Shown here piece after piece: positions 1 through 7,746 of a DNA stretch of 15,201 bases; the stretch's first letter is position 1, and every line of letters begins with the position of its first letter. Source of the stretch: an uncultured Clostridia bacterium (GTDB lineage Bacteria > Bacillota > Clostridia > RGIG6154); NCBI GenBank assembly GCA_934446135.1, contig CAKSDT010000037.1, forward strand, positions 1 to 15,201, given 5' to 3'. Under the pieces are notes generated by a model. It was not told where the DNA came from and ran no database searches. It saw only the letters and a program-made list of their open reading frames with translations. The translations under genes and the position numbers were made by a program.

Positions 1-403
1 TATTCCATTTTTTATCTCCTGTATAAAAAACAATCATAACTTGAGGAACTAATCTTTTAAGCTTTTTGTTTTTTAACTGTATTAAATACTCCAACATTTC
101 ATAGTTGCCACATCGTATCACCATTTCTTGATTGATACTACTTTGATGTTCAATACTGAAGAGACAACAGACACCATCAACATCTGTTTTTACGACAATG
201 TCCCTTCTTCTTTTTTTATCTTCTGCACTCTTTGTATCATCGATAATAAGTGACATATCATTTTCATAACGTACAAGTCTTTCGGGACGAATGACTTGTT
301 TTCCATCAAACAAGATGGCATTAGAAAAAGAAGCAAAATAGATATCATTACTGAAGAAGGTACGACAGGCACTATCAGGTGTTAAGTTATTTGTTAGGAT
401 CAA
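1..403 (-). CDS. Rpn-family recombination-promoting nuclease/putative transposase, N-terminal part (runs off left edge)
   Basis: An open frame of 134 codons runs from a TTG at 403-401 to the window edge without a stop. It begins just after a run of TAA stops, and a purine-rich AAAGCAGG lies 9 bases upstream, so TTG is the likely start; the first in-frame ATG is codon 50. The translation has the Rpn/PD-(D/E)XK layout: an opening LTPDSACRTFFSND, then RRRDIVVKT (D68), then FSIEHQSSINQEM with the E85-x-Q87 catalytic pair, CGNYEMLEY, and a hydrophobic strand VMIVFYTGDKKW near residues 122-133. Known members are Mg-dependent DNA endonucleases that raise RecA-independent recombination, and are often multicopy. 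The C-terminal half is outside the window, so intactness cannot be judged. A different-frame ATG reading at 190-372 is only a shadow. Family assignment is fairly sure; activity is inference. Confidence 0.8.
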   Translation of the reverse strand, partial: MILTNNLTPDSACRTFFSNDIYFASFSNAILFDGKQVIRPERLVRYENDMSLIIDDTKSAEDKKRRRDIVVKTDVDGVCCLFSIEHQSSINQEMVIRCGNYEMLEYLIQLKNKKLKRLVPQVMIVFYTGDKKWN

Positions 404-609
404 TTATTATTACCTGCTTTCTTTTTTATTTGAGGTAACTTATCTAGATTGGTTACAAATAAATTGTATCATATGTCCTTCTCTATTTCGTCTCGAATTT
501 GTTTCGTATTTGTCTCAAATTTAATTCACAAATATTTCTTTTTTTATTATTTTATCTTTCCTTTTTCCTTCTTTCAATGGACGGATAGACCAATGAATAA
601 TTGTTTCTT
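404..609. other. Non-coding interval between the Rpn-family gene and the terminator
   Basis: About 200 very AT-rich bases with no supported gene. The only structure I see is the set of 11-bp tandem repeats at 482-525. A TACAAT hexamer on the minus strand at 463-468 could be a -10 element for the leftward gene, but no convincing -35 lies 16-18 bp from it. Plus-strand open frames here are low-complexity Phe/Tyr-rich readings with no ribosome binding site. Confidence 0.5.
482..525. repeat. Four imperfect 11-bp tandem repeats upstream of the Rpn-family gene
   Basis: On the plus strand the units read TCTATTTCGTC, TCGAATTTGTT, TCGTATTTGTC and, more degenerate, TCAAATTTAAT. The consensus is about TCGWATTTGTC. 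The period of 11 is close to one helical turn and is not a multiple of three, so this is not a coding repeat. The array ends about 80 bp upstream of the TTG start of the leftward gene, where a regulator or a transposase/nuclease could bind. Function is unknown. Confidence 0.5.
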
Positions 610-651
610 ATATAATAAAAGCCTGTCAACAAATTATTTTGTCAACAGGCT
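610..651 (-). terminator. Rho-independent terminator after the SSB-like gene
   Basis: On the minus strand a 14-bp stem (651-638 with 633-620) closes a 4-base loop and is followed by TTTTATTATAT. Two stem pairs are G·U wobbles when read as minus-strand RNA but become C·A mismatches in plus-strand RNA, so the hairpin is built for leftward transcription. It ends the long leftward operon. The 3' end of the SSB-like frame (TGA at 644-642) enters the 5' arm of the stem. Confidence 0.88.
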
Positions 652-1226
652 AAATACATATTTATTTTACAGGAACATATTCTTTTTTTATAAATTCTTC
701 TTTGGATTCTGCCCCACAGTTTAACATTGGTGCCGATTTCGAGTCCTGAAGAAAATTTTGCATTTCTTCCCCACGTAATACACGGAATATAATCCGATTT
801 TCCGTATTGTCTGTTTACAGCCAAAAGTATATCCGCAATTTCCCTGCCAAACGGTGTAACACGGTACACCGGTTCCTTACAAATATAACCGTTAAGATAT
901 ATCTTATTAGGAGTATTGCTCGGTTCGTAAATATACTCTATTTCTCTTGTAAAAACAGTAAGTACAAGTTTATTTCCGGTTTCTGTATAATTGTTGTATG
1001 AGCGATACTGTCCGGTTATTCTAACATAATTTCCAACCTCCGGAGTATCCCCCGTTAAGAGTCTTTCCGAAACTGTTATCACGATATCATCAAAATTCTC
1101 GCTCAATCTCGGAACTCTTAAAACAAATTTTTTAAAAATTTCGCCGTAAATTTCATGGCTGAATTCAGGCTCCGATATAATTTCTCCTTCTAAAGTAACT
1201 TCATTGTTTATCTGCATATTTTCCAT
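642..1226 (-). CDS. SSB-like protein with two OB folds (3' end possibly frameshifted)
   Basis: A 194-residue frame with a near-perfect ribosome binding site, AGGAGG seven bases before the ATG at 1226. It contains two OB-fold units. The first, about residues 8-100, is divergent (VTLEGEIISEPEF ... VGNYVRITGQYRSY ... LVLTVFTREIEYI). The second, about 107-178, is recognisably SSB (IYLNGYICKEPVYRVTPFG ... ADILLAVNR ... YIPCITWGRNAKF ... VKLWGRIQRRIY). The family binds single-stranded DNA. The acidic C-terminal tip used by ordinary SSB to recruit partners is absent, so this is probably a specialised paralogue and not the main SSB. It lies 85 bp after polC with no terminator between, so co-transcription is likely. 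The tail after residue 178 (KKRICSCKINMYLAC) looks non-native: one base fewer in the A7 run at 683-689 would give KKEYVPVK and a TAA at 664-662. Either way the second OB fold lacks its usual last strand. Confidence 0.8.
   Translation of the reverse strand: MENMQINNEVTLEGEIISEPEFSHEIYGEIFKKFVLRVPRLSENFDDIVITVSERLLTGDTPEVGNYVRITGQYRSYNNYTETGNKLVLTVFTREIEYIYEPSNTPNKIYLNGYICKEPVYRVTPFGREIADILLAVNRQYGKSDYIPCITWGRNAKFSSGLEIGTNVKLWGRIQRRIYKKRICSCKINMYLAC
683..689 (-). other. A7 homopolymer, candidate frameshift site in the SSB-like gene
   Basis: The minus strand reads TAT AAA AAA AGA in the annotated frame. Dropping one A continues the SSB-like consensus as Tyr-Lys-Lys-Glu and stops at a TAA 11 bases before the terminator stem, instead of reading into the stem. 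It could be a sequencing indel, a true mutation, or transcriptional slippage. Confidence 0.4.
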
Positions 1227-1311
1227 AAAAATATCCTCCTGTAAGTTTTTGTTATATAGTTATGTTTATGCAGAAGTTACCAAATATATTCTGTTTTTTT
1301 AAAAAATTGTA

Positions 1312-4300
1312 TTAAATTCCGAAAAATGTCATCTGTGCAGTTTCATCAAGACCGTTAAGGCAACCCTCGGTTCTTAAAACTTCTATTGCTGTTTTGTTTA
1401 TTCCTGTTCTTATTCTCAAATCTTCAATAGACATAAATTCACCTTCGTCTCTTACACTTGCAATCGCTTTTGCCGCATTTTCACCAAGTCCTCCCATAGA
1501 AGAAAGCGGTGGCAAAATTTTTCCGTCCTCCGTTTCAAGAAACTTAGTGGCATCAGATTTATATAAATCAACCTGTGCAAATTCGAACCCTCTTGTATAC
1601 ATTTCATTTACAACTTCTAAAATCGTAAGCATACTGTTATCTTTTGCGGAAAGTTTTGAATCGGAATTTTTAAAATTACCTATTGCTTCTCTTACTTTAT
1701 CAATGCCTTTTGTCATAATGGTAGAATCAAAAACATCTGCTCTTACCGTAAAATATGTTCTGTAAAACGCAATAGGTTTGTATACCTTAAACCATGCTAT
1801 TCTAAATGCCATTGTTACATATGCGGCAGCATGTGCTTTCGGAAACATATAACTGATTTTGAGGCAGGAATCTATATACCACTGCGGAACATTATGCTCT
1901 TCCATCACAGGAATAAGATCCTTATGCTGTTTAAATTTACCCTTTCTTGTGAATTCCATAATATCGAAAGCATCTTTAGAATCAAGACCCCAGTGCATAA
2001 GATTAATCATAATGTCATCACGGGTACAAATAACTTCTTTAAGTGATGCAATTCCGTTATCAACCAAATCTTTTGCATTCCCAACCCATACATTTGTTCC
2101 GTGTGAAAGTCCGGAAATTCTGATAAGTTCACCAAAAGTGTCAGGCTTAGTATCAATAAGCATTTGTCTTACAAACTGCGTTCCAAATTCAGGCACAGCA
2201 TATGTTCCGACCTGATCTATAAAATCACCATCGTGGATATATTCCGGCTTGTATCCTAAAGCTTCATTTGAACTAAAAAGACTCATGACCTTTTTGTCAT
2301 CAAGCGGTATTTTTGTGACATCTTGTCCCGTGATATCACCAAGCATTTTAAGAACAGTCGGGTCGTCGTGTCCGAGTTCATCAAATTTAAGGAGCGTTCC
2401 TTTCATTTTGCCGTAATCAAAATGAGTTGTTATAAAATCAGCCTCATCCTTATCCGCCGGTCTGTGAATAGGACAAAAATCATATATATCCATATCATCC
2501 GGAACAACAACCATACCGCCGGGATGCTGGCCTGTTGTTTTCTTAACACCCGCACACCCTAATGTCAGCCTGTTTTTTTCCGCATTGTTTGCCGTGATAT
2601 TTCTTTCGGCAAGGTAATTTACAACATATCCGTAGGCTGTTTTATCCGCCAAAGTAGAAATAGTTCCCGCCTTAAAGACATGATCATGCCCGAATATTTT
2701 TTCCGTATATTTATGTACCTGAGATTGATATTCACCCGAAAAATTAAGATCGATATCAGGGTCTTTTTCACCGTGAAATCCAAGAAAAGTTTCAAAAGGA
2801 ATATCATGACCGTCTTTGTTTAATTTTTCTCCGCACTCAGGGCAAACTGCATCAGGAAGGTCTATTCCGCAAGCATATTCTCCTTTTGTGAAAAATTTAT
2901 TGTACTTGCATTTTGGGCAAACATAATGAGGCGGCAGTGAATTGACCTCGGTAATTTTCATAAGAAATGCAATAAACGAAGATCCTACCGACCCTCTTGA
3001 TCCTACAAGATAACCGTCCTCATTGGATTTCCAAACAAGTCTTTGAGCAATAACATACATAACGGAAAAACCGTTATCTATAATAGAATGCAGTTCCTTA
3101 TCCATTCTTTTACGAACAAATTCAGGCAATCTGTCCCCATAAATTTCATTTGCAGTCTGAAATGAAATATTTCTTACATCATCCTCAGCACCTTCAATTT
3201 TAGGTGCATATTGCTTTTTAGGTATCGGTGCAAGATCATCATCTGTCATATCTGCAATCAAATTTGTGTTATTGATTACAGCATTAATCCTTGTTTCTTC
3301 ATCAAGATAATCAAATTCATCAAGCATTTGCGATGTACTTCTAAAATACAGCGGTGCCTGTCTGTCCGCATCCTTGTATCCCTGCCCCGCTTGAATTATT
3401 GCTCTAAAAATACTGTCATCAGGATCCAAAAAATGAGAATCGCAAGTTGCAACATACGGTTTGTTCAAATCTTTTGCAAGTCTTACTATTGTTTTATTAA
3501 ACTCCTGTAACTGCTCAACCGAATCTACTGTGCCATTATCGAGCATAAATCTATTATTGCCAATTGGCTGAATTTCAAGATAATCATAATATTTTGCTAT
3601 ATTCAAAAGTTCACTGTAAGGTATGCCTGAAACAACGGCACTGAAAAGTTCGCCCGCCTCACAAGCTGATCCCACAATTAACCCCTCTCTATACTTGTCA
3701 AGAATCTTTCTAGGTATTCTTGGCGTTTTATAGAAATAATTAAGATGTGATTCAGAAATTATCTTATAAAGATTTTTCATTCCCTTTTGAGTCTTAACCA
3801 GTATTATAATATGGTGAGTTTTAGACTGTTTGTAGTCGGCATCGCCCAAATAATCATTAATTTGTGAAATATCATTAAGGTTATTTTCTCTTAAGTTTTC
3901 AATCATTTTAAGAAAAATAGCAGCACAGGTGTTTGCATCATCGCATGCTCTGTGATGACTTCCCATATTGATTTTAAGATGTTTTGCCAATGTGTCAAGT
4001 TTGTGCTTCTTGAGTTCATTGTATATGTGTCGTGACATTTCTAGAGTATCAATACAAGTATTATTAAAAGTAAGGTTTAAGGGTTCACACTTACATTTTA
4101 TAAAATTATAGTCAAACTGTGCATTGTGTGCAATTACAGGGAAGTTCCCAACAAATTCAAGAAATTTCGGCAATACTTCATCTATTTTGGGTTTACCTTT
4201 AACCATTTCAGTTGTAATACCGGTCAAGTTGGTTGTAAATTCAGGAAGGTCAAAACCGGGATCAATCATTTCATTAAAACTTTCGACCATTTGTCCATCA

Positions 4301-5655
4301 ACGATTTTAACAGCACCTATTTCAATAATAGAACAAGTCAAAGGGCTAAGTCCTGTGGTTTCGATGTCAAAGGCAACAAATGTTCCGCCAAATGGCATCT
4401 TATCTTCACCTTTAACCGCTTTTGAAGAATCATCAATAAGGTAACCCTCTACACCGTATATAATTTTAACTCCGTATTTTTTTCCGGCATCTAAAGCGTC
4501 TGGAAAGGATTGAACAACTCCATGATCGGTTACCGCAATTGCTTTTTGTCCCCATTGAGCTGCCCTTTCCACAGCTTTATCAATTTCAAGAACGCTGTCC
4601 ATCATACTCATTTTCGTATGTAGATGAAGTTCCACCCTTTTCTTACCTTCATAATCATCATGATAAACCGGTGCTTCTGACTTTGAAATATCATTAACCA
4701 TAATGACAGTTTCATTGTCAAAAGAGTCAAACTGTGTTCTTCCCGCAACTGATAAATACATACCCGCCTTTACGGAGCCTATTACAAATTCTGATTCAGC
4801 AGCATCAAGAAAGCATTTACAGCTGATTGATGAAGTTTTATCAGTAATATCAAACTTATATATAACTTTTCCGGATTTAGTAGTTCTGGGTTCCGCAACA
4901 GTAATAACAGCACCTTTTATCAAAACATTACCCGAATATTGGTCAATATTCGCAATTTTCTCATATACGCCACCTGTTATGGGTTTGCCCTTGATTGTTT
5001 TTCCGTCATCAGGTTTCTTGTAACCGGTGTATAGGTTAGCATCTTCAGGTTCATCAGCAACAGATATATTGTTTGCCATAATAATAACTGCATTATCAAA
5101 TGTATCAAACTGTGCCTTTCCGCCCACAGAAACAAACATTCCCTCTTTTAAATTATTTGTAACATATTCAGACTCTTCTTCTTTAAGAAAAGATTTGCAC
5201 ATTATAAATGTATCTTTTCCCGCTACTTCAAATCTATATAAAGTTTTATCATTTTTAGTTTTCTTCGGTTCTAAGATTTTAATTATTTTTCCGGTTACAA
5301 ATACACTTCCTGAATTTTCATTTACATCTGAAATTTCAGTATATTGCTTTTTCTTTATTTTCTTTCCTTTTATAGTTATTCCGTCGTCCGGCTCTTTATA
5401 TTCTTTTTGCGGCTTTGGCTGCTTAGTTTTAAATTCGGGCATTTCAACAGTGTAAATCGCATCCACCCCGTTTACACTGTACGCGTTCATTATCGCAGAT
5501 GTGAGGTCATATTTTTCATCTTCACTCAATTCATACGGCACCGTAAAATTAACCTGCATCGTATTTGTTGCAGGTTTAAGCGTAACATTGGTAACTTTTG
5601 TAACAAGCATAATAGGGCATGCAGTTACATCCTTAAATATCTCAAGAAAATTCAT
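1312..5655 (-). CDS. polC: DNA polymerase III alpha subunit, PolC type
   Basis: The 1447-residue replicative polymerase of low-GC Gram-positives, with built-in proofreading. In order: a short N-terminal domain (1-85); two tandem OB folds (86-198 and 212-324); the first half of the PHP domain (VELHLHTKMSMMD at 341-353, VTDHG at 375-379); an inserted DEDDh 3'-5' exonuclease with D430 and E432 in FDIETTG, D515 in HNAQFD, and H568/D573 in HRACDD; the second PHP half; then the polymerase core. The core has GSRGSVGSSF (885-894), a zinc site with C913, C916, C938 and C941, catalytic D967 and D969 in DPDIDLNFSG, and D1092 in LLKFDELGHDDPT. The C-terminal QMTFF fits a beta-clamp binding motif. Length matches B. 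subtilis PolC (about 1437), but that protein has one OB fold and a longer N-terminal region. AGAGG precedes the ATG. It follows ispG by 36 bp. Confidence 0.98.
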   Translation of the reverse strand: MNFLEIFKDVTACPIMLVTKVTNVTLKPATNTMQVNFTVPYELSEDEKYDLTSAIMNAYSVNGVDAIYTVEMPEFKTKQPKPQKEYKEPDDGITIKGKKIKKKQYTEISDVNENSGSVFVTGKIIKILEPKKTKNDKTLYRFEVAGKDTFIMCKSFLKEEESEYVTNNLKEGMFVSVGGKAQFDTFDNAVIIMANNISVADEPEDANLYTGYKKPDDGKTIKGKPITGGVYEKIANIDQYSGNVLIKGAVITVAEPRTTKSGKVIYKFDITDKTSSISCKCFLDAAESEFVIGSVKAGMYLSVAGRTQFDSFDNETVIMVNDISKSEAPVYHDDYEGKKRVELHLHTKMSMMDSVLEIDKAVERAAQWGQKAIAVTDHGVVQSFPDALDAGKKYGVKIIYGVEGYLIDDSSKAVKGEDKMPFGGTFVAFDIETTGLSPLTCSIIEIGAVKIVDGQMVESFNEMIDPGFDLPEFTTNLTGITTEMVKGKPKIDEVLPKFLEFVGNFPVIAHNAQFDYNFIKCKCEPLNLTFNNTCIDTLEMSRHIYNELKKHKLDTLAKHLKINMGSHHRACDDANTCAAIFLKMIENLRENNLNDISQINDYLGDADYKQSKTHHIIILVKTQKGMKNLYKIISESHLNYFYKTPRIPRKILDKYREGLIVGSACEAGELFSAVVSGIPYSELLNIAKYYDYLEIQPIGNNRFMLDNGTVDSVEQLQEFNKTIVRLAKDLNKPYVATCDSHFLDPDDSIFRAIIQAGQGYKDADRQAPLYFRSTSQMLDEFDYLDEETRINAVINNTNLIADMTDDDLAPIPKKQYAPKIEGAEDDVRNISFQTANEIYGDRLPEFVRKRMDKELHSIIDNGFSVMYVIAQRLVWKSNEDGYLVGSRGSVGSSFIAFLMKITEVNSLPPHYVCPKCKYNKFFTKGEYACGIDLPDAVCPECGEKLNKDGHDIPFETFLGFHGEKDPDIDLNFSGEYQSQVHKYTEKIFGHDHVFKAGTISTLADKTAYGYVVNYLAERNITANNAEKNRLTLGCAGVKKTTGQHPGGMVVVPDDMDIYDFCPIHRPADKDEADFITTHFDYGKMKGTLLKFDELGHDDPTVLKMLGDITGQDVTKIPLDDKKVMSLFSSNEALGYKPEYIHDGDFIDQVGTYAVPEFGTQFVRQMLIDTKPDTFGELIRISGLSHGTNVWVGNAKDLVDNGIASLKEVICTRDDIMINLMHWGLDSKDAFDIMEFTRKGKFKQHKDLIPVMEEHNVPQWYIDSCLKISYMFPKAHAAAYVTMAFRIAWFKVYKPIAFYRTYFTVRADVFDSTIMTKGIDKVREAIGNFKNSDSKLSAKDNSMLTILEVVNEMYTRGFEFAQVDLYKSDATKFLETEDGKILPPLSSMGGLGENAAKAIASVRDEGEFMSIEDLRIRTGINKTAIEVLRTEGCLNGLDETAQMTFFGI
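4684..5400 (-). repeat. Tandem duplication of the OB-fold domain inside polC
   Basis: Two protein repeats of 113 residues, encoded by 5400-5062 (residues 86-198) and 5022-4684 (residues 212-324), separated by 13 residues. They align without a gap, and by hand count 53 of 113 positions are identical. Shared landmarks are PDDG.TIKGK, G.V...G.....EP..TK, CK.FL...ESE and QFD.FDN....M.N.IS. The second copy, next to the PHP domain, resembles the canonical PolC OB fold more closely. Confidence 0.9.
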
Positions 5656-5691
5656 TAAAAAATTTACCTCTTTCTGTTAACATAAAAAGTA

Positions 5692-6729
5692 TTAGAATTT
5701 ATCTATTTCTCTCAAAATTTGCTCGACTACTTTATCGTATGGAATTTTTCTCACTATTTGACCGTCCTTAAACAAGATACACTCACCGTTTCCGCCGGCA
5801 ACTCCAAAATCAGCATCCTTTGCTTCACCCGGACCGTTAACAATACAGCCCATAACTGCGATCTTTACCCTCTTGTTAATATTCTTAACCCTGTCCTGAA
5901 GTTCATTCGCAATTTCTATCAAATTATATGAGCATCTTCCACAGGTCGGACATGAAACTATCGTAACCCCCGAATCATACATTCCGCACGATTTTAAAAT
6001 TTCTCTGGCAGCATAAACTTCTTTAACCGGGTCGGCCGTAAGAGAAACTCTCATTGTGTCACCGATACCATCCAAAAGAAGCGTCCCGAGTCCAACTGCC
6101 GACTTTACAAGTCCTTGATACTCGGTTCCTGCCTCCGTTACACCAATGTGCAACGGATACTCACATCGTTCTGACATCATTCTGTAAGCATCTACTGTTC
6201 TCCTAACATCAGATGCTTTTATTGAAATTACAATATTATCAAAGTCTAAAGATTCTAAAACTCTGATTTCATTTTCGGCACTTTCAACCATTGCTTCAGG
6301 TGTGGGTCCGCCGTATTTTTCAAGAAGTTTTTTTTCAACTGAACCGCTGTTCACTCCTATTCTAATCGGGACACTGTGATTTCTTGCAGAAACTACCACC
6401 TTTTTAACATTATCTACAAGTCCTATATTTCCGGGATTAATTCTGATTTTGTCAATGCCCTGTTCTATACACATAAGTGCAAGTTTATAATCAAAGTGAA
6501 TATCCGCAACCAGAGGCACATTAATCTCTTGTTTAATTTTGTATATACTCTCGGCACTTTGAATATCCGGCACAGTAACTCTCACAATATCGCATCCGGC
6601 GTTTTCAAGTTCTTTAATTTGGTTGATCGTTCCTGCAACATCCGAAGCCTTTGTAGTTGTCATAGATTGTATTAAAACCGGATTACCGTTTCCGATAACC
6701 CTGTTTCCTATCTTAACTTTTTTAGTCAT
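5692..6729 (-). CDS. ispG: 4-hydroxy-3-methylbut-2-enyl diphosphate synthase (IspG/GcpE)
   Basis: Iron-sulfur enzyme of the MEP pathway that converts methylerythritol cyclodiphosphate to HMBPP in the cytosol. The single-barrel bacterial form is complete. Counting from the upstream GTG, it has VPLVADIHFDYKLAL (74-88), INPGN (100-104), the cluster ligands C263 and C266 in SCPTCGRCSYN and C298 in MGCIVNGPGE, and conserved E305. I place the start at the ATG at 6729 (345 residues). AAAGGGTGA at 6743-6735 sits at ideal distance before it, whereas the alternative GTG at 6738 lies inside that ribosome binding site and has none of its own. The gap from the rseP stop is 5 bp, so translation is probably coupled. 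In B. subtilis proS occupies this slot; ispG here is the common clostridial arrangement. Confidence 0.97.
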   Translation of the reverse strand: MTKKVKIGNRVIGNGNPVLIQSMTTTKASDVAGTINQIKELENAGCDIVRVTVPDIQSAESIYKIKQEINVPLVADIHFDYKLALMCIEQGIDKIRINPGNIGLVDNVKKVVVSARNHSVPIRIGVNSGSVEKKLLEKYGGPTPEAMVESAENEIRVLESLDFDNIVISIKASDVRRTVDAYRMMSERCEYPLHIGVTEAGTEYQGLVKSAVGLGTLLLDGIGDTMRVSLTADPVKEVYAAREILKSCGMYDSGVTIVSCPTCGRCSYNLIEIANELQDRVKNINKRVKIAVMGCIVNGPGEAKDADFGVAGGNGECILFKDGQIVRKIPYDKVVEQILREIDKF

Positions 6730-6734
6730 TAAAT

Positions 6735-6743
6735 TCACCCTTT
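6735..6743 (-). promoter_or_regulatory. Ribosome binding site that decides the ispG start
   Basis: AAAGGGTGA lies at the end of rseP and contains its TGA stop. It is followed by five bases and then ATG at 6729. It rules against the GTG at 6738, which is part of the site itself. Confidence 0.7.
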
Positions 6744-7742
6744 AAACAGTTTTGTAATATCATTATAAGTTACGAATAACATAAGGAGCAATAATATTAT
6801 AAAACCAATACTGTGAATTGCACCTTCAACATTAGTCGGTACCTTCTTTTTTGTTACCATTTCAAACAGACAAAATACTGCTCTGCCACCGTCAAGGGCA
6901 GGTAAAGGCAGCAGATTGAAAAGCCCCAGATTTATAGAAATAAGTGCGACAAGATAAACGATATTAATAAATCCCATTTTTGCCGCTTTACCTATTTCCG
7001 TGACGATTCCTACGGGCCCGGAAGACTCTTTAATTGAGATTTTGCCGGAAAAAAGTTCTCCGAATGTAACAAAAATCACCTTTGAAATAAATATTTCTGT
7101 ATAAAATGACTGTTTAAGTGTACTTATAAACGAATTGTTTTCTACTAATGGATGATAGCCGAAATAATACGCACCATCTTCTTCGTAAGGTGTCACAAAC
7201 AATGTAACTTTTTCACCGATTCTGTCAACAGTTACTTTAACGTCCTCTCCCTTATTTCTTGAGAGAAAAAATGATATATCACTGTGAATGTTAATTTTAG
7301 TGTTGTTAAGTTTAACAATTCTGTCACCTGTAATAATTCCGGCATTTTCTGCAGGTTTACCCGGTATTGTGTTACCTACTGTTGGCGTTACAATCTGCTG
7401 TGATGAGCCAAGAAGAATACATAGTGCAACAAATCCCAAAATCAAATTCATAATTGCACCTGCTACGATTACCGTGAATTGTCGCCACGGTGCTTTGTTG
7501 CAAAACGCCCTTTCGTCATGCGACTCTTCATCCTCACCTTCCATTTTGCAGTATCCGCCTATAGGAATAAGTCTTAATGAATACTCTGTCTCAGATGTAG
7601 AAAAAGAAAACAATTTAGGACCCATTCCAATAGCAAATTCATGAACTTTTATTCCATTCAATTTAGCCGCAATAAGATGACCTGCCTCGTGTATACCTAT
7701 AAGAAGACCAAAAACTATAATTGAAACAATAAATGTTAACAA
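6735..7742 (-). CDS. rseP: Site-2 (M50) intramembrane zinc metalloprotease RseP/RasP
   Basis: A 335-residue polytopic membrane protease that cleaves transmembrane segments such as anti-sigma factors and leftover signal peptides. The zinc-binding motif HEAGH (H18, E19, H22) lies in the first membrane helix. A second helix is near residues 90-112. A PDZ-like domain follows at about 115-190 with KPAENAGIITGDRIVKLN. SGPVG is at 241-245, and the third zinc ligand is D284 in NLLPLPALDGGR. A last helix is at about 311-325. The start is a TTG at 7742, four bases after the dxr stop; GGAAGGTGA (7755-7747), made of the last dxr codons and stop, is its ribosome binding site, so expression is probably coupled to dxr. 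The B. subtilis orthologue, rasP, has the same neighbours. Substrates cannot be told from the sequence. Confidence 0.96.
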   Translation of the reverse strand: MLTFIVSIIVFGLLIGIHEAGHLIAAKLNGIKVHEFAIGMGPKLFSFSTSETEYSLRLIPIGGYCKMEGEDEESHDERAFCNKAPWRQFTVIVAGAIMNLILGFVALCILLGSSQQIVTPTVGNTIPGKPAENAGIITGDRIVKLNNTKINIHSDISFFLSRNKGEDVKVTVDRIGEKVTLFVTPYEEDGAYYFGYHPLVENNSFISTLKQSFYTEIFISKVIFVTFGELFSGKISIKESSGPVGIVTEIGKAAKMGFINIVYLVALISINLGLFNLLPLPALDGGRAVFCLFEMVTKKKVPTNVEGAIHSIGFIILLLLMLFVTYNDITKLFKG

Positions 7743-7746
7743 AAAA

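Noticed and set aside
190..372. 60-residue ATG frame on the minus strand
   Set aside because: It is out of frame with, and inside, the longer Rpn-family frame (1-403), which has recognisable motifs; this one has none.
449..724. 91-residue plus-strand frame over the terminator and the 3' end of the SSB-like gene
   Set aside because: Low-complexity Phe/Tyr-rich translation, no ribosome binding site, antisense to a gene and across a terminator hairpin.
1227..1311. Possible terminator or strong promoter between polC and the SSB-like gene
   Set aside because: Only a 5-bp CAGAA/TTCTG stem with a 13-base loop, and no -35/-10 pair of good spacing; readthrough from polC is simpler.
4124..5658. Several plus-strand frames of 99-142 residues antisense to polC, and similar ones over rseP, pyrH, dusB and ileS
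   Set aside because: They mirror the codon bias of the real minus-strand genes and have no recognisable motifs or convincing ribosome binding sites.
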